A stretch of 42,666 nt of DNA from Desulfuromonas sp964536375 (GTDB taxonomy: Bacteria > Desulfobacterota > Desulfuromonadia > Desulfuromonadales > Desulfuromonadaceae). Position 1 is the first letter of the stretch. Each line of letters starts with the position of its first letter. Shown here piece after piece: positions 7,752 to 16,895 of this stretch. The translations under genes and the position numbers were made by a program. The DNA lies in the NCBI GenBank assembly GCA_964536375.1, contig CAZHXF010000022.1, positions 1-42,666 on the forward strand, given 5' to 3'. The notes below the pieces were generated by a model. That model had not been told where the DNA came from. It ran no database searches and saw nothing but the letters and a program-made list of their open reading frames with translations.

Positions 7752-10380
7752 CGAAATTCGCGCACGATTTATCCAATATTTTGAAAAAAACGGTCATCAG
7801 GCGGTTTCCTCGTCTTCACTGGTACCGCATAACGATCCCACTTTGTTGTTTACCAATGCCGGAATGAATCAGTTCAAAGACCAGTTTCTTGGATTGGAAA
7901 CTCGTGACTATGTGCGGGCCACCTCGGCGCAAAAATGTGTGCGTGCCGGAGGTAAACACAACGATCTGGAGAATGTTGGCCGCACCGCGCGTCACCACAC
8001 TTTTTTTGAGATGTTGGGCAATTTTTCGTTCGGTGATTACTTTAAGCACGAGGCAATTCGCTACGGCTGGGAATTTCTGACTGTTGAAATGCAGCTGCCG
8101 GTGGAGGATTTGTGGGTCTCTGTTTTCGAGAATGACGACGAAGCCTTCAATATCTGGCGTGATGAGATCGGTGTGCGCGAAGAGCGGATTTTGCGCTTGG
8201 GTGAGAAGGATAATTTCTGGTCTATGGGTGATACCGGTCCTTGCGGTCCATGCAGTGAGATCCATATCGATCAGGGTGAGGCGATGTCCTGTGGTCCGGA
8301 CTGTGCTCTGGGTGTGTGTGACTGTGACCGTTTTCTCGAGTTGTGGAACCTGGTGTTTATGCAGTATGAGCGTGACGCCAGTGGCACCCTGACACCATTA
8401 CCCAAGCCCTCTATCGACACCGGTATGGGACTGGAGCGGATTACCGCCGTAGTACAAGGGGTGAAGAGCAACTACGATACCGACTTGATGCGTGCCATCA
8501 TTGCCAGAATTGAGCAGTTAGCTGGGAAAACATACGGTCATAATGCAGAGAATGACGTGTCGATGCGCGTTATTGCCGACCACAGTCGTGCTACAGCATT
8601 TCTTATTGCCGACGGTATCTTGCCCAGTAATGAGGGGCGTGGCTACGTATTACGCCGGATTATGCGGCGTGCGGCGCGTCACGCTAAGATGCTCGGCTTT
8701 ACCGAGCCAGTGCTGTTTAAAACTGCCCGCTTTGTCATGGAACTGATGATGGATGCTTATCCAGAGTTGGAGCAGCGTCTTGACTATGTAGCCAGGGTGG
8801 TTAAAAACGAGGAGGAGCGCTTTATCCAGACACTGGATAAAGGTTTGCGCATCCTGAACGATGAAATTGCCCAGCTTAAACAGCGCGGTGAGACCATCAT
8901 CCCCGGTGACACAGTGTTCCGTCTTTACGATACCTTCGGTTTCCCTGTTGATTTAATCGCCGATATTGTTGATGGCCAAGAATTCAGCCTAGACGAGGCT
9001 GGGTTCGAGCTCTGCATGGAGCGTCAGCGCCAGCAGGCGCGCGCTAACTGGAAAGGTTCAGGTGAGGCTGGCATCAGCCTGATCTATAAACAGTTGGCAG
9101 AGAAGGGTGTATGCACAGAGTTTACCGGTTATGACAAACTTGATGATTTTGGTACTGTCGTAGCGCTCATCAAAGGCGGTAAGCTGGTGGATAGTGTCAG
9201 TGCCGGTGACAACGTCGAGATTATTACTTCGATCTCTCCGTTTTATGGTGAGTCGGGCGGTCAAAGCGGTGATACTGGCACCTTAAGCGCAGAAGGGGTT
9301 CAGGCTACCATCAAAGACACCCTGAAACCGTTGCCGCAGTTGCTGGTACATGTTGCCACAATTGACTCTGGCACTCTGACCTGTAGTATGGCAGCAGAGT
9401 TACACGTTAATGGTGTGTTACGCCAGGCGTGTGCTAACAATCACAGCGCTACCCATGTGTTGCAGGCGGTGCTGGTTGATATCCTTGGTGATCACATTAA
9501 ACAGGCTGGTTCTCAGGTTACTCCTGAGCGCTTGCGTTTTGATTTTACCCATTTCTCCGCCATGACTGCTGCCGAACTGAAGAAGGTGGAGATTGAGGTC
9601 AATCGGCGTATTCGCGAGAATGCTGCGGTTGACACTCAGGTTATGGACAAGGATAGTGCTGTTGCTGCCGGAGCCACGGCATTGTTCGGTGAAAAATACG
9701 GGGACAGTGTGCGCGTAGTGCGGATGGGTGATTTCAGTATGGAGCTGTGCGGCGGAACCCATGCTGAGGCTACGGGGAACATCGGGCTGTTTAAACTTTT
9801 GCAGGAAGCTGGTATTGCCGCTGGTGTCCGGCGGATAGAGGCGACCACTGGTGAACAGGCCTTGAGCGTTATCCACAGTCAAGAGCAGATGGTCGACAAT
9901 TTGGCCGCGCTGGTAAAAAGTGATCGCAGTCAACTTGAGGGGCGCTTAAGGCGACTGATGGAGCAGCAAAAAGAGATGGAACGTGAAATCTCTACTCTGC
10001 ATGATCGTCTTGACGCTGACCGTGCCAGCAGTTTGATTGACCAAGTGCAAAGTGTCGGTGCGGTAAAATTGCTGGCTGTGCGCATTGATAATCTCGATGG
10101 CAAGCAGGTGCGCGAACAGGCGGATAAATTACGTGATCAATTGCAATCTGGAGTGGTTGTTCTTGGTAGTGTGGTTGACGGTAAGGTTGCTCTGTTGATT
10201 ACCGTCACTAAAGATCTTACCGGAAAACTTAAAGCTGGTGAACTGATTAAGCCGCTGGCAGAGATGATTGGTGGTCGCGGTGGTGGTCGCCCGGATATGG
10301 CCCAGGCTGGTGGTAATAAGCCTGATCAGCTGGATGCTGCACTTGCTGCGGCAACACAAGTACTGGCAAACGCTCAGTAA
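7738..10380 (+). CDS. alaS: Alanine--tRNA ligase
   Basis: Charges tRNA-Ala and edits mischarged Ser/Gly. The 880-residue, full-length protein has a class II catalytic N-terminus (TNAGMNQFKDQFLG; RHHTFFEMLGNFSFGDYFK near 85-103). The editing domain has the zinc-type ligands HSATH (about 568-572) and CGGTH (about 671-675). A DHHA1/C-Ala domain ends in GGRGGGRPDMAQAGG. ATG 7738 lies 14 nt inside the end of recX, with AAAGGTAAAGG just upstream. Nothing is missing. Confidence 0.98.
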   Translation: MLSTNEIRARFIQYFEKNGHQAVSSSSLVPHNDPTLLFTNAGMNQFKDQFLGLETRDYVRATSAQKCVRAGGKHNDLENVGRTARHHTFFEMLGNFSFGDYFKHEAIRYGWEFLTVEMQLPVEDLWVSVFENDDEAFNIWRDEIGVREERILRLGEKDNFWSMGDTGPCGPCSEIHIDQGEAMSCGPDCALGVCDCDRFLELWNLVFMQYERDASGTLTPLPKPSIDTGMGLERITAVVQGVKSNYDTDLMRAIIARIEQLAGKTYGHNAENDVSMRVIADHSRATAFLIADGILPSNEGRGYVLRRIMRRAARHAKMLGFTEPVLFKTARFVMELMMDAYPELEQRLDYVARVVKNEEERFIQTLDKGLRILNDEIAQLKQRGETIIPGDTVFRLYDTFGFPVDLIADIVDGQEFSLDEAGFELCMERQRQQARANWKGSGEAGISLIYKQLAEKGVCTEFTGYDKLDDFGTVVALIKGGKLVDSVSAGDNVEIITSISPFYGESGGQSGDTGTLSAEGVQATIKDTLKPLPQLLVHVATIDSGTLTCSMAAELHVNGVLRQACANNHSATHVLQAVLVDILGDHIKQAGSQVTPERLRFDFTHFSAMTAAELKKVEIEVNRRIRENAAVDTQVMDKDSAVAAGATALFGEKYGDSVRVVRMGDFSMELCGGTHAEATGNIGLFKLLQEAGIAAGVRRIEATTGEQALSVIHSQEQMVDNLAALVKSDRSQLEGRLRRLMEQQKEMEREISTLHDRLDADRASSLIDQVQSVGAVKLLAVRIDNLDGKQVREQADKLRDQLQSGVVVLGSVVDGKVALLITVTKDLTGKLKAGELIKPLAEMIGGRGGGRPDMAQAGGNKPDQLDAALAAATQVLANAQ

Positions 10381-10402
10381 GTAACTTTAATGGAGTAGCG
10401 CA

Positions 10403-10744
10403 ATGAAACAGGCTATAATTCGTACTGCCGAGCAGGAGGAATATCTTCATCCCGAGCATAAACTGTTTTTTGTGCGCGATGTCGTTACCGCAGCAACTAA
10501 TCAGCACCTCTCTTTGCATCGGGGGCGTATTGAGCCGAATGGTGAGATAGTGCTGCACAGTCAACCACAGAGTGAAACCATTTATGTTTTGTCTGGCGCG
10601 GTGCTGTGTACTTTAGGGGAAGATGAGAGCAAGTTGGGTGGCGGTAGTTGTATTGTGGTGCCGCCGCAGGTTCAGCGTGGCTTGAAAAATATCGGCGACC
10701 AACCGGTAGAATTATTGATAGTATTTACGCCACCGCGCTGCTGA
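10403..10744 (+). CDS. Small cupin-domain protein
   Basis: A 113-residue single-domain cupin of unknown substrate. The N-terminal cupin motif is recognisable as IEPNGEIVLHSQPQSETIYVLSGAV (about residues 35-60, split by loops), and the second motif as GGGSCIVVPPQVQRGLKNIG. The first motif has a single His (LHSQ) and a Glu, so metal ligands are incomplete compared with classic cupins. GGAG lies just before ATG 10403. The gene starts 22 nt after alaS and is closed by its own terminator, so it is probably the last gene of the recX-alaS transcript. No specific function is proposed. Confidence 0.75.
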   Translation: MKQAIIRTAEQEEYLHPEHKLFFVRDVVTAATNQHLSLHRGRIEPNGEIVLHSQPQSETIYVLSGAVLCTLGEDESKLGGGSCIVVPPQVQRGLKNIGDQPVELLIVFTPPRC

Positions 10745-10772
10745 TTTTGTGAAAAAATAAAGCAGCGAGCAG

Positions 10773-10798
10773 ACAGCCCCGTAAGTGGGGCTGTTTTT
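10773..10798 (+). terminator. Intrinsic terminator after the cupin gene
   Basis: An 8-bp stem ACAGCCCC (10773-10780) pairs with GGGGCTGT (10787-10794) across a 6-nt loop and runs into five to six T. It ends the recX-alaS-cupin transcript 29 nt after the stop. Confidence 0.88.
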
Positions 10799-10863
10799 CT
10801 TTTTGCCACTGTGCATAACAGGTGGTAAGCAGTTGTTTTTGCTGTCTTTGTGCATGGCCTGGA

Positions 10864-10893
10864 CTTTCCGCACGCCGGAAAGCCCATATTTTT
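10864..10893 (+). promoter_or_regulatory. Hairpin in the hslV upstream region
   Basis: CTTTCCG (10864-10870) pairs perfectly with CGGAAAG (10876-10882) over a 5-nt loop, and a six-T run follows a few bases later. It sits 35 nt before the hslV start. It could be a second terminator, an attenuator or an mRNA leader structure for hslVU; the sequence alone does not decide. Confidence 0.35.
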
Positions 10894-10927
10894 TCAACGT
10901 AAGCTAAAAGAGCTGATGGGATAAATA

Positions 10928-11476
10928 ATGTTTCGAGGTACAACCATAGTTTGTGTGCGTAGTCCGGATCAAGTTACCATGGCTGGTGATGGGCAGGTTA
11001 CCCTAGGTCACACGGTGATGAAGCATGGCGCATGTAAGGTTCGGCGCATGCATAACGATAAAATTATCGCCGGATTTGCTGGCAGCACTGCTGATGCTTT
11101 TACTTTGTTCGAGAAGTTTGAGGCGAAGTTGCAGGAATTTCGTGGTCAATTAGCACGCTCGGCGGTAGCATTAGCCAAGGAGTGGCGCACTGACCGAGTT
11201 TTGCGCCGCCTGGAAGCTCTGTTAATTGTTGCTGATTCGGAGCTAACCCTGGTTATCTCTGGTGCCGGTGATGTAATTGAAACCGACGACGGTGTTGCCG
11301 CGATTGGATCGGGCGGCAGTTATGCCCAAGCTGCCGCGCGTGCGCTGCTGCGAAATACCGATATGACCACGGACGACATAGCCCAGCAAGCGTTGCAAAT
11401 CGCTGCAGAAATTTGTATTTACACCAACGATAATATCAGCATGGAAACCCTTCCTAGCTCGACATCAGGATCTTAA
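10928..11476 (+). CDS. hslV: ATP-dependent protease subunit HslV
   Basis: Threonine peptidase of the HslUV (ClpQY) complex in the cytoplasm. The 182-residue protein begins MFRG-TTIVCVRS, so the catalytic threonine is residue 5 and needs removal of a four-residue propeptide, unlike E. coli HslV where Thr follows Met directly. AGDGQVTLGHTVMKHGA, FAGSTADAFTLFEKFE, and IGSGGSYAQAAARAL are diagnostic. The C-terminus has a Ser/Thr/Gly tail. hslU follows after 2 nt, so translation is coupled. Confidence 0.96.
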   Translation: MFRGTTIVCVRSPDQVTMAGDGQVTLGHTVMKHGACKVRRMHNDKIIAGFAGSTADAFTLFEKFEAKLQEFRGQLARSAVALAKEWRTDRVLRRLEALLIVADSELTLVISGAGDVIETDDGVAAIGSGGSYAQAAARALLRNTDMTTDDIAQQALQIAAEICIYTNDNISMETLPSSTSGS

Positions 11477-11478
11477 CA

Positions 11479-12849
11479 ATGAATAATTTCACTCCACGAG
11501 AAATCGTTTCTGAACTGGATCGCTATATCATTGGTCAGAATGGTGCTAAGCGTGCTGTTGCTGTAGCGTTGCGCAATCGCTGGCGTCGTCAGCAGGTGCC
11601 AGCCGACCTGCGCGATGAAATTTCACCGAAAAATATAATTATGATCGGTGCTACCGGTGTCGGTAAAACTGAAATTGCCCGGCGCTTGGCCAAGTTGGCG
11701 CAGGCTCCTTTTATTAAGGTGGAGGCGAGTAAGTTTACCGAGGTTGGTTATGTGGGGCGCGACGTGGAAAGCATGGTGCGTGATCTGATGGAACTGGCGA
11801 TTATCATGGTACGCAGAGCCGAGGCGGAGAAGGTACAAATTAAAGCCGAGGAGCGCGCGGAAGAGAAATTGCTTGATTTGCTCCTGCCTGGGGAACGTTC
11901 CGGTTTTGAGGATGATGAAGATAATGAGGCAAGTGATGGTGCAGTCGCTTCAGCGGGTAGCTGTGATATAATTCGCACCCGTGATAAATTACGTCGCTTG
12001 TTGCGCCTGGGAGAGTTGGATCAGCGCTTTGTCGAGTTGGAAACTGAAGAACAAAATATCCCTGCCATGGAGGTGCTAACTCCACCTGGCGCGGAAGATA
12101 TGGGGTTTAATATCAAGGAAGTGTTTGGTAATCTGTTCCCCAAAAAGACTAAACGCCGACGGATTAAAGTTGCCGAGGCACGCCAGATTATAATTGATCA
12201 GGAAGCCGAAAAGCTGGTGGATATGGATAATGTCCAACAACTGGCCCGTGATCTAACCGAGCAAAGTGGCATTATTTTTATCGACGAGATTGATAAGGTT
12301 GCCAGTAGCTCATCAGGACATGGACCGGAGGTGTCGCGCGAAGGGGTGCAACGCGATATTTTGCCTATTGTTGAAGGTAGTACCGTCAATACTAAGTATG
12401 GGGCGATAAAGACTGACCATGTTTTGTTCATTGCTGCCGGGGCTTTTCATGTGGCTAAACCATCAGATTTGATACCGGAATTACAGGGACGTTTTCCGAT
12501 CCGCGTCGAACTGGATAACTTGGGCGAGGAAGAGTTTGTCCGTATTCTCACCGAACCTAAAAATGCCCTAGTAAATCAATATCAGGCGCTGCTGAAGACT
12601 GAGAACATTATTTTAGAATTTACCCCGGAGGCCATCTCCGAAATAGCGCGCACCGCTGCTCAGGTTAATGAGCAGACCGAAAATATCGGAGCGCGTCGTT
12701 TGCATACAGTGATGGAGAAATTGCTCGAGGAGATCTCCTTTAATGCTCCAGAGATGAGTGCAAATACAATCAGCATTGATGCTGAACAAGTGCGTAGCAG
12801 TTTGGCGGCTATTGCTGGTAATGAAGATCTGTCGCGCTTTATTCTTTAA
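11479..12849 (+). CDS. hslU: ATP-dependent protease ATPase subunit HslU
   Basis: AAA+ unfoldase that feeds substrates to HslV. The 456-residue protein contains the start motif TPREIVSELDRYIIGQ, Walker A GATGVGKTE (about 57-65), the YVGRDVESMVRDL segment, a variable acidic I-domain (about 130-200), Walker B IIFIDEID (about 264-271), and sensor-2 region GARRLHTVMEKLLEE. It ends in the LSRFIL tail that inserts into HslV pockets in characterised complexes. It is slightly longer than the E. coli protein, from the I-domain. argB starts 22 nt downstream. Confidence 0.97.
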   Translation: MNNFTPREIVSELDRYIIGQNGAKRAVAVALRNRWRRQQVPADLRDEISPKNIIMIGATGVGKTEIARRLAKLAQAPFIKVEASKFTEVGYVGRDVESMVRDLMELAIIMVRRAEAEKVQIKAEERAEEKLLDLLLPGERSGFEDDEDNEASDGAVASAGSCDIIRTRDKLRRLLRLGELDQRFVELETEEQNIPAMEVLTPPGAEDMGFNIKEVFGNLFPKKTKRRRIKVAEARQIIIDQEAEKLVDMDNVQQLARDLTEQSGIIFIDEIDKVASSSSGHGPEVSREGVQRDILPIVEGSTVNTKYGAIKTDHVLFIAAGAFHVAKPSDLIPELQGRFPIRVELDNLGEEEFVRILTEPKNALVNQYQALLKTENIILEFTPEAISEIARTAAQVNEQTENIGARRLHTVMEKLLEEISFNAPEMSANTISIDAEQVRSSLAAIAGNEDLSRFIL

Positions 12850-12871
12850 GTGAATAGCAAGGATAACAATA

Positions 12872-13765
12872 ATGCAGGAGATAATTAAAAAGGCTAGCAC
12901 GCTGATAGAAGCCTTGCCGTATATTCAGCGTTTTAGCAACAAAACCGTCGTCATCAAGTATGGTGGTAATGCCATGGTGGACGAGGAACTTAAAGCGGGT
13001 TTTGCCCGTGATATTATCCTACTCAAGCTTATCGGGATCAATCCGGTCATTGTTCATGGTGGCGGTCCACAGATTGGTAAAGTGCTGGCGGAGATGGGGC
13101 GCACTACCGATTTTGTTCAGGGGATGCGTGTTACCGATTCCGAAACAATGAATGTGGTGGAGATGGTGCTCAGCGGCAAAGTAAACAAGGAAATTGTTGG
13201 TAATATCAATCATTTCGGTGGTAAAGCTGTTGGTCTGTCCGGTAAGGATGGCAACCTGATAATGGCAAAAAAAATGGACATGACGCGCATTAATCCCGAT
13301 ACTCTCACCCCAGAGATTATTGATGTTGGTATGGTTGGTGAGGTAGTATCCATTAACCCCGCGGTGTTAACCGCGCTGGAAGAGAGCAGTTTTATCCCGA
13401 TTATCGCGCCGGTTGGAGTTGGCATAAACGGAGAAACTTATAATATCAATGCCGACCTGGTGGCCGGACGGGTAGCTGGAGCGCTCAAGGCTGAAAAACT
13501 TATTCTGCTCACCGATGTCGAAGGGGTGCAGGATAAACAGGGTCAACTGATATCGACTATCGATATTGGTCAAGTGGCTGGACTTATTGAAGATGGCACC
13601 ATCAGCGGTGGTATGATCCCCAAAGTTAATTGCTGTGTTGACGCGGTTAAAGATGGAGTGATGAAGGCGCATATTATTGATGGTAGAATGCAACATGCCT
13701 GTTTGCTGGAGATCTTTACTGATCTTGGCATTGGCACAGCGGTAGCGAGGTTTACAAATGACTAA
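12872..13765 (+). CDS. argB: Acetylglutamate kinase
   Basis: Phosphorylates N-acetylglutamate, the second step of arginine synthesis. The 297-residue amino-acid-kinase-fold protein has KYGGNAM near residue 29, VHGGGPQIG near 62, GLSGKDGNLI, and the C-terminal LLTDVEGV and GGMIPKVNCCVDAVKDGV motifs. An N-terminal helix (IKKASTLIEALPYIQRF) precedes the core; such helices are associated with arginine-inhibitable hexameric enzymes, so feedback control by arginine is plausible. ATG 12872 is 22 nt after hslU. It overlaps argD by 8 nt. Confidence 0.97.
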   Translation: MQEIIKKASTLIEALPYIQRFSNKTVVIKYGGNAMVDEELKAGFARDIILLKLIGINPVIVHGGGPQIGKVLAEMGRTTDFVQGMRVTDSETMNVVEMVLSGKVNKEIVGNINHFGGKAVGLSGKDGNLIMAKKMDMTRINPDTLTPEIIDVGMVGEVVSINPAVLTALEESSFIPIIAPVGVGINGETYNINADLVAGRVAGALKAEKLILLTDVEGVQDKQGQLISTIDIGQVAGLIEDGTISGGMIPKVNCCVDAVKDGVMKAHIIDGRMQHACLLEIFTDLGIGTAVARFTND

Positions 13766-14969
13766 AAAAAATTCAAGTGCTGCACAGTGGATTGCCCGGG
13801 GCGATAAGCACATTGTCACCACCTATGGGCGTTATCCGCTGGTAGCGGTAAAAGGTAGTGGTTGCTGGTTGTGGGATGCTGATGGCAACAAATACCTTGA
13901 TTTCTTGGCCGGAATTGCGGTCAATAATCTTGGTCACTGCCACCCTGCCGTGGTGCAGGCGCTGCAACATCAGGCACAAACTCTGATTCACTGCTCCAAC
14001 TATTACCATATTCCGAGTCAGATAGAGTTGGCGGAGCTGCTGTGTGCTCACTCCTTTGCTGATCGGGTATTCTTCTGCAACTCTGGCGCCGAAGCCAATG
14101 AAGCAGCCATGAAGTTAGTACGTAAATACAGTGCTGAGAAATATAATGAAGATCGTTTCGAAGTTATCACCGCGCTGGCTTCGTTTCATGGGCGCACCAT
14201 CGGGACCCTTTGCGCAACTGGGCAAGATGCGTTGCATAAAGGATTAACTCCGGTAGTGCCTGGTTTTAAATATGTTTCTTTTGGTGATATTTCGGCAATG
14301 CAGGAAGCAGTCAGTAGCAGAACCTGTGCGGTGATGTTGGAGCCTGTTCAAGGCGAGGGGGGGATCAATGTTGCTCCTCCAGGATACTTACAGGCGGTGC
14401 GTGAACTGTGTGATAAACATGATTTGCTGTTGGTGTTTGACGAGGTTCAGGTCGGTTGTGGACGTACCGGCAAGCTATTCGCTTATCAGCATGACGATGT
14501 TGCCCCCGATATAATGACCCTTGCCAAGGCGTTGGCCGGTGGTCCACCAATTGGTGCTATGTTAGCGCGTGAGCAGGTGGCAGCGACTTTCACCCCGGGG
14601 ACACACGGCTCGACCTTTGGGGGTAATCCATTAGTTACCGCGGCAGCGGTTGCGTCCCTGAACGCGTTGCTCAACGATGGTGTCCTAGAAAACTGCGTGG
14701 CGATGGGAGCTTATTTGCGCAGCAAGCTCGATCAATTGAGTCAGCGCTATGCATTTGCCGGTGAGGTTCGTGGTCGCGGTTTGATTCTGGGGTTGAAATT
14801 GGAGATTCCTGGAGCCGATATTGTCAAACAGGCGTTGAAAAAAGGGTTATTGATAAACTGTACCGCAGGCAGTGTGTTACGTTTTGTCCCGCCATTGATA
14901 GTAACCAGTGCGCAAATTGACACAGCGATGGATATTCTAGATGAAGTGTTGGCGCAGGTTAAAATTTAA
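13758..14969 (+). CDS. argD: Acetylornithine aminotransferase
   Basis: PLP enzyme converting N-acetylglutamate semialdehyde to N-acetylornithine; homologues may also act on succinyl-DAP, but dapL here makes that unnecessary. The 403-residue class III aminotransferase has FLAGIAVNNLGHCHP, FFCNSGAEANEAAMKL, SFHGRTIGTL, LVFDEVQVGCGRTG, and the lysine-bearing MTLAKALAGG PLP site (about residues 253-262). It overlaps argB by 8 nt, which couples translation. No terminator separates it from the downstream small gene. Confidence 0.96.
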   Translation: MTKKNSSAAQWIARGDKHIVTTYGRYPLVAVKGSGCWLWDADGNKYLDFLAGIAVNNLGHCHPAVVQALQHQAQTLIHCSNYYHIPSQIELAELLCAHSFADRVFFCNSGAEANEAAMKLVRKYSAEKYNEDRFEVITALASFHGRTIGTLCATGQDALHKGLTPVVPGFKYVSFGDISAMQEAVSSRTCAVMLEPVQGEGGINVAPPGYLQAVRELCDKHDLLLVFDEVQVGCGRTGKLFAYQHDDVAPDIMTLAKALAGGPPIGAMLAREQVAATFTPGTHGSTFGGNPLVTAAAVASLNALLNDGVLENCVAMGAYLRSKLDQLSQRYAFAGEVRGRGLILGLKLEIPGADIVKQALKKGLLINCTAGSVLRFVPPLIVTSAQIDTAMDILDEVLAQVKI

Positions 14970-15070
14970 ATTGTACCCCCGTTATATTTTAAGCTATTTA
15001 CTTGGCAATACAGATATATGTAAAATTTATCTAAGGTGGCATAACAGATAAAGGTGCTAAGGAGGCGAAT

Positions 15071-15223
15071 TTGAAACAACCCAAGGAAGTTATCATACTT
15101 ATTGCCGTAATTGTGGCACTGGTGATTGCTGCCCTGATTTGGACATCTACCCACACCAGTCGCGGCAAATATCAAGCGCCATATAAATATTTTCCCGGAG
15201 ATCACCCCGGGGATAATCGGTAA
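15071..15223 (+). CDS. Small single-pass membrane peptide (50 aa)
   Basis: A TTG-started ORF of 50 residues in the 349-nt argD-argF gap. It has AAGGAGG immediately upstream (about 15058-15064), a near-ideal ribosome site. It begins MKQPKEV, runs into a hydrophobic helix of about 18 residues (IILIAVIVALVIAALIW), and ends in a hydrophilic tail rich in Tyr, Pro, Gly and Asp. The predicted topology is one membrane span with a basic, probably cytoplasmic, N-terminus. No family recognised. The strong ribosome site and clean domain layout support it; its position inside the arg cluster may be coincidental. Confidence 0.55.
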   Translation: MKQPKEVIILIAVIVALVIAALIWTSTHTSRGKYQAPYKYFPGDHPGDNR

Positions 15224-15318
15224 CCACAGTAGTTAGTTAACTGAAAAATAGCGCGCTATTACTGCCGTCGAAAATATATTTTAAAAACAAGTTATGTAGG
15301 TAATCAGGAGTTATTATT

Positions 15319-16233
15319 GTGAATAAGGATTTTCTCTGTTTGGCTGATTGGTCGGCGTCCGATCTCGATGCCATCCTTACTCTGACGACAGAGTTGAAAA
15401 TAAAACAGCAGCAAGGCGTTGCCCATCCACTGTTGGCAGGTAAAACTTTGGGCATGATTTTTGAGAAGAGTTCTACCCGTACCCGTATCTCTTTTGAGGT
15501 TGGGATGTATCAACTGGGGGGGCATGCGCTGTTTCTCTCTTCTGCTACCACTCAGATTGGGCGCGGGGAACCAATCAAGGATACCGCTCGTGTTATGTCG
15601 CGCTACGTTGATGGTATTATGATCCGTACTTTCTCGCAGGCTGGAGTCGAAGAATTGGCCCAGTATGCCGATATTCCGGTTATCAACGCCCTGACTGACA
15701 GTTATCACCCTTGTCAGGTGATGGCAGATCTGTTTACGGTGCTGGAGCATAAGGGTAGCTATAAGGATAAAATCTACTGCTGGATTGGTGATGGCAACAA
15801 CATGACCAATTCTTGGATCAATGCTGCGGCGGTGTTTGGTTTTGAACTGCGCGTGGCGACTCCGCGTGGCTATGAAGTGGCAGCAGCGGTACAACAGCGC
15901 GCGGAGCAAATGGGAGCTAATATTGTCTATACCACTGATCCCTTGGTAGCTGCCAGCGGAGCCGATGTGCTGAATACCGATGTCTGGGCCAGCATGGGGC
16001 AGGAACAGGAGCAGGCGCAGCGCGAGCAGGACTTTGCCGGGTTTCAGCTTAACAGCGCGGTAGTTGCTGTGGCTGCTGCCGATTGTCTGGTGTTACATTG
16101 CTTGCCAGCTCATCGCGGCGAAGAGATTAGTGACGAAGTTATTGAGGGGGTACATTCAGTTGTGTTTGATGAGGCAGAAAATCGCCTGCATGTGCAAAAG
16201 GCGATAATGGCAACCTTGATGAGCAAAGGTTAG
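15319..16233 (+). CDS. argF: Ornithine carbamoyltransferase
   Basis: Makes citrulline from ornithine and carbamoyl phosphate. The 304-residue protein has the carbamoyl-phosphate motif SSTRTR (about 51-56), DSYHPCQVMADL with the catalytic HPCQ, the ornithine-binding DVWASMGQE segment, and the HCLPAHRGEEI motif with its active cysteine near 257. GTG 15319 is the start, with CAGGAG (15305-15310) eight bases upstream. The RDD-domain gene follows after 3 nt. Confidence 0.97.
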   Translation: MNKDFLCLADWSASDLDAILTLTTELKIKQQQGVAHPLLAGKTLGMIFEKSSTRTRISFEVGMYQLGGHALFLSSATTQIGRGEPIKDTARVMSRYVDGIMIRTFSQAGVEELAQYADIPVINALTDSYHPCQVMADLFTVLEHKGSYKDKIYCWIGDGNNMTNSWINAAAVFGFELRVATPRGYEVAAAVQQRAEQMGANIVYTTDPLVAASGADVLNTDVWASMGQEQEQAQREQDFAGFQLNSAVVAVAAADCLVLHCLPAHRGEEISDEVIEGVHSVVFDEAENRLHVQKAIMATLMSKG

Positions 16234-16236
16234 CAG

Positions 16237-16872
16237 ATGGATATCAAGTGTCCCCACTGTCAGTTCAGCCGCCAGATAGATGCTTCGGCAATGCCAAGTT
16301 TGCCCTGCAAGGTAACCTGTCCCCAGTGTAAACGCAGTTTTGTTTTTGGTGCTGATACAGAGCCAGAACCAGCGGATGTGGTTTCTGCCTTTGCTCCTTC
16401 AACGGCAAGCTTAACACCGCCGCCACTGCCAGCGGTTAGTGTTGCACTATCTTCTGAACAGCCGGCAGGATTCTGGGTGCGTGTGCTTGCGGCGCTATTG
16501 GACAGTATGCTATGCAATATTCTGGTCTTTGCTATGGGGTTCGCGCTGGGTATGTTGCTTAATGTGACCGATAGTTACATGAGTCAGAGCGTACGGTTGC
16601 TGATGATGACCATGGGGATATTGGTGACACTATTTTACTATGTGTTTTTTACCGGCTACTGTGGTCAAACACCGGGTAAAATGGCAATGCACATCAAAGT
16701 AGTACATAAGGATGGTTTTGATGTCGGCTATGGGCAAGCTTTTGTCCGTGAGACTATCGGTAAAACAATTTCATCTTTGGTTTTCTGTATTGGTTACCTG
16801 ATGGTAGCATTTCGTAGCGATAAACGGGGGTTGCACGATTTAATAGCTGCCACCAAAGTAAATAAACTCTAG
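16237..16872 (+). CDS. Zinc-ribbon RDD-family membrane protein
   Basis: A 211-residue protein with two parts. Residues 1-40 form an MJ0042-type zinc ribbon with two CxxC pairs (CPHC and CPQC). A Pro/Ala-rich linker (about 45-72) follows. Residues 75-211 are an RDD domain: GFWVRVLAALLDS, hydrophobic spans near 85-105 and 117-140, GQTPGKMAMHIKVV, and a final span before the basic SDKRGLHDLIAATKV end. RDD proteins are membrane proteins of mostly unknown function; some have been linked to ion transport. It is placed 3 nt after argF and 23 nt before argG, so it is co-transcribed with arginine genes. No role in the pathway is established. Confidence 0.85.
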   Translation: MDIKCPHCQFSRQIDASAMPSLPCKVTCPQCKRSFVFGADTEPEPADVVSAFAPSTASLTPPPLPAVSVALSSEQPAGFWVRVLAALLDSMLCNILVFAMGFALGMLLNVTDSYMSQSVRLLMMTMGILVTLFYYVFFTGYCGQTPGKMAMHIKVVHKDGFDVGYGQAFVRETIGKTISSLVFCIGYLMVAFRSDKRGLHDLIAATKVNKL

Positions 16873-16895
16873 TTTCGTGTGTCAAGGAGACGCTC

